From: UBA6912 sp963792895
Lineage (GTDB): Bacteria; Actinomycetota; Acidimicrobiia; Spongiisociales; UBA5794
Assembly: GCA_963792895.1 (NCBI GenBank)
Contig: CAWBYA010000008.1
Span: 186,001 to 250,000 of the forward strand
Length of the DNA: 64,000 bases
Direction: 5' to 3'
This document shows, in pieces, positions 53,186-60,616 of the stretch. The position numbers and the translations under genes were made by a program. Under the pieces are notes generated by a model. It did no database searches, was not told the origin of the DNA, and worked only from the letters and a program-made list of their open reading frames with translations. Numbering within the stretch: the first letter of the stretch is position 1; every line of letters begins with the position of its first letter.

Positions 53186-54192
53186 CAGAGAGCCTCGGCC
53201 TTGGACATGCTGTGGACGGCTTCGATCCGCACCGTCTCCAGGTCGGCTTCCGTGACGCCCGTCGGGCGGCCGGCCAACTCCTCCACCCCTCGAACGAGGG
53301 CAGCCGCATCGAGCCCGTACTCGCGCATCAGGTACTGGCGGCTGGCACCGTGGGCATAGGTGTCCTTCAGCCCGAGCCGGAGCAGACGCTTTCCTACCCC
53401 CCGGTCGGTCATCAGTTCGGCAACCGCGCTGCCGAGGCCGCCGATCACGCTGTGGTTCTCCAACGTGATGACCCCATGTGTGGTGCGCTCGATCGACTCG
53501 ATGATGAGGGGATCGCGCAGCGGCTTCAACGTCGAGACGTGGAGATGGGTCACCCCGATCCCTGCGGCGGCGAGTGGAGCCCCGGCACGCATCGCCTCCT
53601 CGGTGGTGATGCCGGCCGTGATGACGGTCACGTCGTCGCCTCGGCTGAGAACCCTCACCTGATCGAGACGCATCGGCTCGTCGCGGGGAAACAGGCGGGG
53701 CACCTCGCCGCGCAGCATCCTGATGTACACCGGACCGTCGATGGCATGTGCCACGTCGAGCACGCTCTCGACCTCGGTGGCATCCCCCGTATCGAGGACG
53801 GTCATGTTTGGGGTTGCCCGCATGATCGCGACGTCCTCTATGGCTTGGTGGGTGACACCACCCGGCGTGGTGATACCGGGGAGAAACGCAACGAACCGAA
53901 CCGGCAAGTTGGGGTAGGCGATCGACATGGCCACCTGGTCGTACGGGCGTCGATATACGAAGACGGCGAAGGTGTGGATGAATGGCGTGTAGCCCTCCCG
54001 GGCGAGCCCGGCCGCAAAACCCATCATGTTCTGCTCTGCCATCTTCATGGGAAAGAACCGATCCGGATAGGTGTCCCGCCACTGGCCGACCTCACTGGAG
54101 TTGGTCAGATCGGCCGTCAGCACAACAACTTCGGGCTTGTCCTTGCTCCAGTCGATGAAGTTCTGCACATGGGGACGATTGACGATTTCCAT
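53185..54192 (-). CDS. Transketolase, C-terminal subunit
   Basis: 335 residues, the pyrimidine and C-terminal domains of transketolase as a separate chain. VVVLTADLTNSSEVGQWRD is the subunit start; RFFPMKMAEQNMMGFAAGLA contains the Glu that activates TPP (AEQN); GGVTHQAIEDVAIMRATPNM is the typical His/Asp loop; TAGITTEEAMRAGAPLAAAG and VITLENHSVIGGLGSAVAEL make the C-terminal domain. It lies one base after the N-terminal subunit stop and overlaps the RuBisCO-like gene. Split transketolases occur in apulose-4-phosphate and other specialised sugar pathways and in archaea. Confidence 0.92.
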   Translation of the reverse strand: MEIVNRPHVQNFIDWSKDKPEVVVLTADLTNSSEVGQWRDTYPDRFFPMKMAEQNMMGFAAGLAREGYTPFIHTFAVFVYRRPYDQVAMSIAYPNLPVRFVAFLPGITTPGGVTHQAIEDVAIMRATPNMTVLDTGDATEVESVLDVAHAIDGPVYIRMLRGEVPRLFPRDEPMRLDQVRVLSRGDDVTVITAGITTEEAMRAGAPLAAAGIGVTHLHVSTLKPLRDPLIIESIERTTHGVITLENHSVIGGLGSAVAELMTDRGVGKRLLRLGLKDTYAHGASRQYLMREYGLDAAALVRGVEELAGRPTGVTEADLETVRIEAVHSMSKAEAL

Positions 54193-54193
54193 G

Positions 54194-55099
54194 TCAGCTC
54201 ACCATCTCTTCGTAGGCCACCTGGTAGCGCTGCCGTTCGTCGTCCGACGTGAACCGGAGGTAGTGCAAGAGCGGGGCGCGTTCTCCGAAGATCGGCAACC
54301 CGTGGACGGGATCGGTTCGCGCGATCACGAAGTGAGGCTTGCCGGTTTCCATGCTCATGGCTTCGTCGAGTGCTTCGAGGTCGTGGCCGTTGGCTTCGAT
54401 TGCGCTCGCACCGAACGAGCGGATCCGATGAGTCAGGGGGTCTGCCACCTCGACCTCGTCCACGCACCCATCACACTGCTGTCCATTGGCGTCGACGATC
54501 ACCCTGACGTTGTCGAGCCCGAATCGAGCGAGGCTCTCGATCGCTTCCCACGTCTGTCCTTCCTGGAATTCGCCATCCGACATCATCACCCAGACCCGGC
54601 CCGAGTCACCGCGCAGCTTCCTGGCCAGCGCGATGCCGCCGGCTTGGCTGAGCGCCTGCCCGAGCGAGCCGGTGGTGGTCTCGACGCCCGGCGAGTGCTC
54701 GGCGCCGATCATCTCTACCGTGCTGCCGTCTTCGTTGAAGTGATCGAGGCCATGCTCGGCGAGACGCCCCACTTCGATGAGGGCCGCGTACAGAACGAGT
54801 GCATAGTGCGACGGGGAAAAGATGAATCGGTCGAGGTCGGGGGCCTTCGGGCCGTTGTATTCGCCGCCGCTGAAGAATTCGGCGCCGGGTGCGCCCGGGA
54901 CTCCACCGAAGCGGCGGGGCACCATCGGCGCCGAGCTGGGTCCCAGCTTCATGGCTTTGGTGTAGAGCATCGCGAACATCTCGGCTGCCGAGCACGCCTG
55001 GCTCATGTATCCACCGTTGTTGCGAAGGACGTGATCGAGGACTCGCCTCCTGATGCCATCCGCCACGGCTTGGGTCCGGTCCTGCCACTCGGCGCTCAT
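54194..55099 (-). CDS. Transketolase, N-terminal (TPP-binding) subunit
   Basis: 301 residues. VLDHVLRNNGGYMSQACSAA and IFSPSHYALVLYAALIEVGR have the substrate/TPP histidine; GAEHSPGVETTTGSLGQALS with the GxxxxxxGSLGQ stretch and VWVMMSDGEFQEGQTWEAIE, then NVRVIVDANGQQ, form the TPP-Mg site (the usual GDGE reads SDGE). It starts with an ATGA overlap with mtnA-like gene 1. It pairs with the next gene. The donor and acceptor sugars are unknown; a DXP-like or branched ketose is possible from context. Confidence 0.92.
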   Translation of the reverse strand: MSAEWQDRTQAVADGIRRRVLDHVLRNNGGYMSQACSAAEMFAMLYTKAMKLGPSSAPMVPRRFGGVPGAPGAEFFSGGEYNGPKAPDLDRFIFSPSHYALVLYAALIEVGRLAEHGLDHFNEDGSTVEMIGAEHSPGVETTTGSLGQALSQAGGIALARKLRGDSGRVWVMMSDGEFQEGQTWEAIESLARFGLDNVRVIVDANGQQCDGCVDEVEVADPLTHRIRSFGASAIEANGHDLEALDEAMSMETGKPHFVIARTDPVHGLPIFGERAPLLHYLRFTSDDERQRYQVAYEEMVS

Positions 55100-56178
55100 C
55101 GGCTGCCTCCAGATCTGAATGCGGCCTCGATCGACACCTCGTAGGGGGGCTTGAGGACCCCGACTTCAGTGACGATGCCCGTAATGAGCGCCGCAGGCGT
55201 CACGTCGAAAGCCGGGTTCCACACGGCCACGTCCTTTGGTGCGGTTGGCTCGGACCTCCACCTCGTCATCTCGAAGTCGGGCCGCAGCTCGATCTCGATG
55301 TCTGCACCGGTGGCAATCGCGGTATCGAAGGTCGAGAGCGGTGCCGCAACGTAGAACGGAATGCCGGCGTACGTGGCGTTGACGGCGTGGGTGAAGGTAC
55401 CGATCTTGTTGGCGGTGTCGCCGTTGGCTGCGATGCGGTCGGCACCAACGATGACTGCCTCGACCTTTCCCAGCGCCATGGCGGCGGCACTCGCACCGTC
55501 CGGCATCAGCGTCACGTCGATGCCGGCGTCCTGCAGCTCCCACGTCGTGAGTCGCGCACCTTGGAGCAGCGGCCGCGTCTCCGCGGCAAACACCTTCACC
55601 GATTGCCCCGACGCCGCTTTGGCGTAGATGACGCCGAGCGCAGTGCCCCAGCCCGCCGTGGCGAGCCTCCCGGTATTGCAGTGGGTCATGATGTGCGAGA
55701 CGCCGGCGAGCTCCTCCATGCCGGCGAGGCCGATGCGGGTGCACGCATCGCGGTCCTCGGCGATGATCTGCTGCGCCTCGTGCAATGCGAGAGCCCGAAT
55801 CGCACGCGGATCCGAGCCACCCATTGCGACGTCGCGGACTCGCGACACGGCCCAGCTGAGGTTCACGGCCGTCGGCCGGGCCGAGCCGATCGTTTTCGCG
55901 AGTTCATCCAACTCGGCCCGGGCTGCTGCGGGGTCGATCGGATTGCGTTCATCGAGCCCGACAACCATCCCCAGTGCGCCGCACGCCCCGATCGCCGGCG
56001 CACCGCGCACCGCAAGCCGGTAGATGACATCGATGACCTCGTCGACCGTGCTCAGGGCAACGATCTCGAGCGCTTCGGGGAGTTTGGTCTGATCGATGAT
56101 CTCGATGTGATCGGCGACCCACGCGACCGACGGGCGCAGACCTGCGAGGAACTTGTCGACAGTTGCCGTCTGTGTCAT
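55096..56178 (-). CDS. MtnA-family aldose-1-phosphate isomerase, copy 1
   Basis: 360 residues related to S-methyl-5-thioribose-1-phosphate isomerase and eIF2B-like sugar-phosphate isomerases. The front has VDVIYRLAVRGAPAIGACGA and PTAVNLSWAVSRV; the catalytic Cys is in SHIMTHCNTGRLATAGWGTA, ETRPLLQGARLTTWELQDAG follows, and the catalytic Asp is in VIVGADRIAANGDTANKIGT. The end VWNPAFDVTPAALITGIVTE is typical. It converts a ribose-1-phosphate type to the ketose-1-phosphate. It overlaps the kinase stop (ATGA) and the transketolase start, so kinase, isomerase and transketolase are co-translated. Confidence 0.93.
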   Translation of the reverse strand: MTQTATVDKFLAGLRPSVAWVADHIEIIDQTKLPEALEIVALSTVDEVIDVIYRLAVRGAPAIGACGALGMVVGLDERNPIDPAAARAELDELAKTIGSARPTAVNLSWAVSRVRDVAMGGSDPRAIRALALHEAQQIIAEDRDACTRIGLAGMEELAGVSHIMTHCNTGRLATAGWGTALGVIYAKAASGQSVKVFAAETRPLLQGARLTTWELQDAGIDVTLMPDGASAAAMALGKVEAVIVGADRIAANGDTANKIGTFTHAVNATYAGIPFYVAAPLSTFDTAIATGADIEIELRPDFEMTRWRSEPTAPKDVAVWNPAFDVTPAALITGIVTEVGVLKPPYEVSIEAAFRSGGSR

Positions 56179-57392
56179 GGGCTCAACACCTCGGTGCGCA
56201 CCCGATCGAAGACGGCGTTGGCCGCAGCCACCGTTCGCAGGCTCTTGCGCTCGCGTATCCACGTGCTGGCGGTCCTGAGCACGATGGTGGCAGCCTGCAC
56301 GTGCTCGGCGGGTGGCAGCTCTTGAATGTCGGTGACCTTGGCGAGACCGATGATGCGCCGGTTCGCCTTGCACCCGCCGTAGCCGATGCTGTCCTCGGCA
56401 ACCTGATCAAGCCAGGCTTCGAGAAACCCATCGGTCCATGTCTCGTCCCGTCGTTGCGGCCAGAGGCGCCGCATCTCGGCCGCAAATGCGTCCCACGTCT
56501 CGACCGCCATCGAAGCCAGCCACTCCTGGTACTCAGCCGGCCTTTCGAGAACCGCAGCTCTCGCGCGAGCTGCCAGGTAGTTCCCGATCAGCGCACCGAG
56601 GTCGAACCCAACCGGTCCGTAGTAGCAGAACTCGGGATCGATGACGCGGCACTCCCCGCCGCCGTCGGTCTGGCGAACCATGACCGATCCGGTGTGCAGA
56701 TCGCCATGGATCAGCGCTTCCCCTGCGGTCATGAAACGATGCTTCAGCACGCCGACCTGGGCGCGAAGCGCAGAGTCGGCACGCATCGACGCAACCTCGG
56801 GGACCAACGCGTCGACGTAGCTGTTGTTGTCGACGTCGATATACGGCTCGGTGAACACCAGATCCTCGGTGATCTTGCACAGCTCCGGATTGATGGCTTC
56901 GGCCATCCGCTCCTTGACCTCGAGCTGGTCGATCGAGAAGAGCGATGTGAAGAACGCAAGGTTCGCCACGTATTCACCGAGCTGCGCACCAACACCGCGG
57001 TGGGCGTTGCCGAGGTTGAGCTGGGTCCTCCACATGTCCCAGCCCATGAGGTTCTCCATGGCGAGGACATACCGTTCCTTGTCGAGGCCGTAGTACGCGG
57101 GCACGAGGTGGGGCACGACCTTCGCTGCCGCAGCGAGGCCGCGGGCTTCAGCCACCACACGCTCAGGCGTCAGTGGCCAGCCCTCACCGACGAGGCGGAC
57201 ATACGGAAGTGACTGCTTGAGGCAGATCCCGTCGCCGTTGCCGTCCTCACACACGAACACGAGGTTGAGATTGCCGTCGCCAACCTCCGCAACATCGAGC
57301 GTGGCGGTGTCGACGATCCCTTCCAGACTCGGATTGCCTGCGATGTACGCGGGCACCCCCTCGGGTGTGAGGATCTCGTACTCCGGCACCAT
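56175..57392 (-). CDS. MtnK-type sugar kinase (5-substituted ribose 1-kinase)
   Basis: 405 residues of the S-methyl-5-thioribose kinase family. YEILTPEGVPAYIAG and VAEVGDGNLNLVFVCEDGNG, then LKQSLPYVRLVGEGWPLTPE and LVPAYYGLDKERYVLAMENL match MtnK closely; the catalytic loop is ALIHGDLHTGSVMV and the metal box CRVIDPEFCYYGPVGFDLGA (DPE in place of DFG, as in MtnK). It phosphorylates C1 of methylthioribose or an analogue such as 5-deoxyribose. GGAGG precedes ATG 57392. Overlaps the isomerase gene. Adjacent MtnA partner supports 5-substituted ribose as substrate. Confidence 0.9.
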   Translation of the reverse strand: MVPEYEILTPEGVPAYIAGNPSLEGIVDTATLDVAEVGDGNLNLVFVCEDGNGDGICLKQSLPYVRLVGEGWPLTPERVVAEARGLAAAAKVVPHLVPAYYGLDKERYVLAMENLMGWDMWRTQLNLGNAHRGVGAQLGEYVANLAFFTSLFSIDQLEVKERMAEAINPELCKITEDLVFTEPYIDVDNNSYVDALVPEVASMRADSALRAQVGVLKHRFMTAGEALIHGDLHTGSVMVRQTDGGGECRVIDPEFCYYGPVGFDLGALIGNYLAARARAAVLERPAEYQEWLASMAVETWDAFAAEMRRLWPQRRDETWTDGFLEAWLDQVAEDSIGYGGCKANRRIIGLAKVTDIQELPPAEHVQAATIVLRTASTWIRERKSLRTVAAANAVFDRVRTEVLSP

Positions 57393-57396
57393 CGTC

Positions 57397-57690
57397 TTAC
57401 CTCCGCTTCTGAGATTCTGGATCGAGGGCGTGACCGCCGAGCGCCGTCACCTCGATGTCCATCCAAGGGAACAACGGCAGCGAGCTGAGCACCTCGTGGA
57501 GCTCGTCCGGGCTTTCGACCCTGTACAGCGCCATCACGGCTCTCCTGCCGGGTATGCGCCAGATGCGGCGCAGCGTCCCCGCCGCTACCAACTCCTCCCC
57601 GCGCTGCCGCTCGGCTGCCTTGACCGCAGCCAGCCGATCCGGGTCCATCTCGGGTGAGATGTGCTGCTCGATGCGGGCGAGGAACTCCAT
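57397..57690 (-). CDS. Muconolactone-isomerase-like small protein
   Basis: 97 residues. MEFLARIEQHISPEMDPDRL, ERQRGEELVAAGTLRRIWRI and RRAVMALYRVESPDELHEVL match the muconolactone delta-isomerase (CatC) ferredoxin-like barrel. CatC makes sense in aromatic breakdown, but no aromatic gene is near. In AI-2 operons the LsrG isomerase, a related dimeric alpha-beta barrel, sits beside LsrF; here this protein occupies that place between the kinase and LsrF-type genes. It is four bases after the LsrF stop. A phospho-sugar isomerase role is inferred. Confidence 0.85.
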   Translation of the reverse strand: MEFLARIEQHISPEMDPDRLAAVKAAERQRGEELVAAGTLRRIWRIPGRRAVMALYRVESPDELHEVLSSLPLFPWMDIEVTALGGHALDPESQKRR

Positions 57691-57694
57691 CGGC

Positions 57695-58489
57695 TCACAC
57701 CCCGACCGGCGTCTTGGCAACGAGCTCGTTTGCTTGTTCGGCGCTCGCACCCTCGTGGATCACCGATCGCAGGGCCTTGGCCACCCCGACTGGGTCGTGG
57801 TGTTGCCAGATGTTGCGGCCGAGGTTCACACCAATAGCACCGCGGTCGATGCCATCGCGCACAAAACGAAGTACCTCGAGGGCATCATCTGTCTTCGGGC
57901 CGCCTGCGATCACCACGGGCGCCGGGCAGGATTCGGTGACCTTCTCGAAGTCCTCACTCCAGTACGTCTTGACGACTCGAGCCCCGAGCTCGGCTGCGAT
58001 CCGGCAGCTCAGCGAGAGATAGCGGGCGTCGCGCTTCTCGAGCTCCTTGCCCACAGCCGTCACGGCCATCACGGGAATCCCGTACCGCTCGAACTCATTG
58101 ACGGCTCGGGCGAGATTGCCCAGCGACTCTCGCTCGTACTCCGATCCCACGAAGATCGAAACCCCGACGGCTGCCGCATCCATACGGATGGCTTCTTCGG
58201 CAGCAACGACGATCTGCTCGTTCTCGAGCGATGGACCGACGATGCTGGTGCCGCCGCTGATGCGCAGGATGACGTTGGGTTTCGACGTCGCCGGGATTGC
58301 GTTGCGCAGCACACCGCGCGTCACGAAGAGTGCGTCGGCGATCGGAGTCAGGTCACGCACCGTATCGGCGGGCTTCTCGAGCATCCTCGTCGGCCCCAGG
58401 AAGTAGCCGTGGTCGATCGCGAGGAAGAAACAATGGCCGGTCTCCGGCCGGATGATCCGGGCCATCCTGCTCTCCATACCCCAATCCAT
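57695..58489 (-). CDS. LsrF-type class I aldolase/thiolase
   Basis: 264 residues closely following E. coli LsrF: MDWGMESRMARIIRPETGHC, FFLAIDHGYFLGPTRMLEKP, RGVLRNAIPATSKPNVILRI, VSIFVGSEYERESLGNLARA, the Schiff-base lysine in GARVVKTYWSEDF, PAPVVIAGGPKTDDALEVLR and GAIGVNLGRNIWQHHDPVGV. LsrF transfers an acetyl group from 3-hydroxy-2,4-pentadione-5-phosphate to CoA, giving acetyl-CoA and dihydroxyacetone phosphate. GGAGG lies eight bases before ATG 58489, and a region with two GCAC-N4-GTGC dyads is upstream. No LsrK is present in the window. Confidence 0.9.
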   Translation of the reverse strand: MDWGMESRMARIIRPETGHCFFLAIDHGYFLGPTRMLEKPADTVRDLTPIADALFVTRGVLRNAIPATSKPNVILRISGGTSIVGPSLENEQIVVAAEEAIRMDAAAVGVSIFVGSEYERESLGNLARAVNEFERYGIPVMAVTAVGKELEKRDARYLSLSCRIAAELGARVVKTYWSEDFEKVTESCPAPVVIAGGPKTDDALEVLRFVRDGIDRGAIGVNLGRNIWQHHDPVGVAKALRSVIHEGASAEQANELVAKTPVGV

Positions 58490-58537
58490 GATTCGAACCT
58501 CCGTTCGCTGAGACCTCAAGTGCTGTCGTGTCGTTGC

Positions 58538-58568
58538 GCACAATTGTGCAGAGTCGGCACTTTCGTGC
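58538..58568. promoter_or_regulatory. Two GCAC-N4-GTGC dyads before the lsrF-type gene
   Basis: GCAC-AATT-GTGC (58538-58549), a perfect 12-bp palindrome, and GCAC-TTTC-GTGC (58557-58568), with centres 19 bases apart, lie in the 120-bp gap between the aldolase/SDR gene and the lsrF-type gene. They match the dyad at 50946. A promoter for the lsrF-to-RLP half of the operon, controlled by the SorC-type regulator, is likely here. Confidence 0.55.
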
Positions 58569-58609
58569 AGGCAGCGTACCATCTGCCATCTCTCACCTCT
58601 ACTCCGTTC

Positions 58610-60580
58610 TCAAATCACCCGATCGTTGCCGCCATCGATGGGAACGTGGGATCCCGTCACGGGGGCAAAGGCCGGGCCCAGCATCGTTGCCACGACGCCG
58701 GCTACGGCAGCGCTGGTGATCTCGATCCCCATGAGGTTCCGCCGCTTGTACTCCTCGATCGTCATGTCGTAGCGTGCGGCGCGCTCAGCGAGTAGCTCGG
58801 GCGTCCACAGCGCAGTGTCGAAGACGGCATCCGGGTGCACGGAGTTGACCCTTATGCCGTCGCCGGCCCACTCCAACGCGGCAACCCGTGCGATCTGATT
58901 CGCGGCGGCCTTCGATGCCGAGTATGCCGACGCCCCCGGTCCGGGCGCCGCAACGTTCTTCGAACCGATGACTACGACCCGTCCGCCGCGAGGCGCCGCC
59001 ACGAGAAGGGGGTGTGCCAGCGACAGGAGCTGAACCAGACCGTCCACGTTGACAGACATTGCGCGGCGCCACGCGGCCGGGTCGTGGTCGGCGATCGGGG
59101 CAGACTCGGGAAAGAGCCCGGCGGCCGCCACCAGCATGTCTGTACCGCCGAACCGCTCCACGCCGGCATCCAGGCCCGCTGCCGCAGCTGCCGACGACGA
59201 GAGGTCACACCGCACGCCGAGATAGGCAGCACTGTCGGTCATCTCAACGACCGAAGGGTTGATGTCGAGACCGATGACGGCGGCTCCCCTCTCCAACAGC
59301 TCGAGCGCACACGCTCGGCCGATCCCTGAGGCTGCTCCCGTCACCACAGCCACCTCGCCGGTGAACTCACCGTCGCGGCGGACGCGGTCCAACTTGGCCT
59401 GCTCGAGCTCCCAATACTCGAGATCGAAGATGTCCGCAGCCGGAAGTGCGACGTAGCCCCCGAGCCCGGTGGCCTGCTCGATGACGTCGATTGTCTGCAG
59501 GTAGACGTCGCCGGCGGCCCGCAGGGTGGCGACATCGGGGCCGGCGCTGAGCATGCCGAGTGTCTGATCGAGTATCACCCGCGGCGCTGGATCGACCATG
59601 CGGAGGGATTCCCGCCCGTGGGCGTGCTCCTCGAAGTACGACTGGTAATCCTTTGCGTAGGCCGCGACGTCGCTCCCGAGCAGAGGGACGCGCTTCGTCC
59701 AGATGACGTGATCCGGTGTTGCCGGACCGGCGAGCGCCACATCGGCGAGATCGGCCCGCTGCGCGAATGCCCAACTCCTGTCGTCTCGATGGCGCCGAAC
59801 CAGAAAGGGCCTCCCACCGGTGAGCGAGATGTCGTGGCGAAGTCTTGCGATCTCCACCCGGTCGACGTCCGGCTGGCGCCGGGGCGGTCGCGGAGACTCA
59901 CCACCAATGGAGTGCCCGGCGAGGTAGTCCTCGGCGGCCGTCACGAGCTCGACCATGCGGTCGTACGCCTCATGGGTGCTCTCGCCGAAGGTGAAGATCC
60001 CATGATTCATGAGGACAACCGCGATCGTCATCGGCGTCACTTCGCTGCGATAGGCCAATGCAGCTGCGCGAGCGATGCGAAATCCGGACATGGCGTAGGG
60101 CACGACGATGACCCGGTCGCCGTAGAGTGACCTGATCCGTTCGTACCCTCCGGCAGTGTTCGATATCGCCAGCAGTGCATCAGGGTGGGCGTGCTGGATC
60201 GCTCGGTCGGGTATCACAGCGTGGAGAATCGTCTCGACGGAGGGTGTCGGCGCATCGGCGTCAAGGAGCGCACCGCGCAGCTCCTTCAGCATCGCGGTGT
60301 CCGAGAGATCGTTGAGTTCAACCAGGCGGCGTACTCGAGCAGCGTCCACCGGCGAGAAGCCTTCGGGCTCGATATCGACGAGATCCCAGCCACTCCCCTT
60401 GACGTAGAGCACTTCGACATCGTCGCCGTAGAGATCCTTCTCGATGACCTTCACCGAGGTGTTCCCGCCTCCATGGAGCACCAGCGAGGTGTCGGCGCCC
60501 AGCAGCCTCGACCCATGAACGCACTCATCGATGGCGCGTCGCCTGTCAGGGCTCTCGGTCTCGATCCACCGGTTTTCCAT
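58610..60580 (-). CDS. Bifunctional class II aldolase / short-chain dehydrogenase (RhaD-SDR type)
   Basis: 656 residues. The N-terminal about 400 form a zinc class II aldolase: SLVLHGGGNTSVKVIEKDLY, AIQHAHPDALLAISNTAGGY with the HxH zinc pair, and AVVLMNHGIFTFGESTHEAY with a third His. The C-terminal about 250 are an SDR: VAVVTGAASGIGRACALELL, DMLVAAAGLFPESA, YSASKAAANQIARVAALEWA with the Tyr-x3-Lys pair. Relatives cleave rhamnulose-1-phosphate to dihydroxyacetone phosphate and lactaldehyde and oxidise the latter. Here it could split a 5-deoxy ketose-1-phosphate or supply an oxidation step. It starts 36 bases after the mtnA-like gene 2 stop. Confidence 0.93.
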   Translation of the reverse strand: MENRWIETESPDRRRAIDECVHGSRLLGADTSLVLHGGGNTSVKVIEKDLYGDDVEVLYVKGSGWDLVDIEPEGFSPVDAARVRRLVELNDLSDTAMLKELRGALLDADAPTPSVETILHAVIPDRAIQHAHPDALLAISNTAGGYERIRSLYGDRVIVVPYAMSGFRIARAAALAYRSEVTPMTIAVVLMNHGIFTFGESTHEAYDRMVELVTAAEDYLAGHSIGGESPRPPRRQPDVDRVEIARLRHDISLTGGRPFLVRRHRDDRSWAFAQRADLADVALAGPATPDHVIWTKRVPLLGSDVAAYAKDYQSYFEEHAHGRESLRMVDPAPRVILDQTLGMLSAGPDVATLRAAGDVYLQTIDVIEQATGLGGYVALPAADIFDLEYWELEQAKLDRVRRDGEFTGEVAVVTGAASGIGRACALELLERGAAVIGLDINPSVVEMTDSAAYLGVRCDLSSSAAAAAGLDAGVERFGGTDMLVAAAGLFPESAPIADHDPAAWRRAMSVNVDGLVQLLSLAHPLLVAAPRGGRVVVIGSKNVAAPGPGASAYSASKAAANQIARVAALEWAGDGIRVNSVHPDAVFDTALWTPELLAERAARYDMTIEEYKRRNLMGIEITSAAVAGVVATMLGPAFAPVTGSHVPIDGGNDRVI

Positions 60581-60616
60581 TACCGCCTGCCGTTGCTCGT
60601 TGTCCGCCGGCGATGG

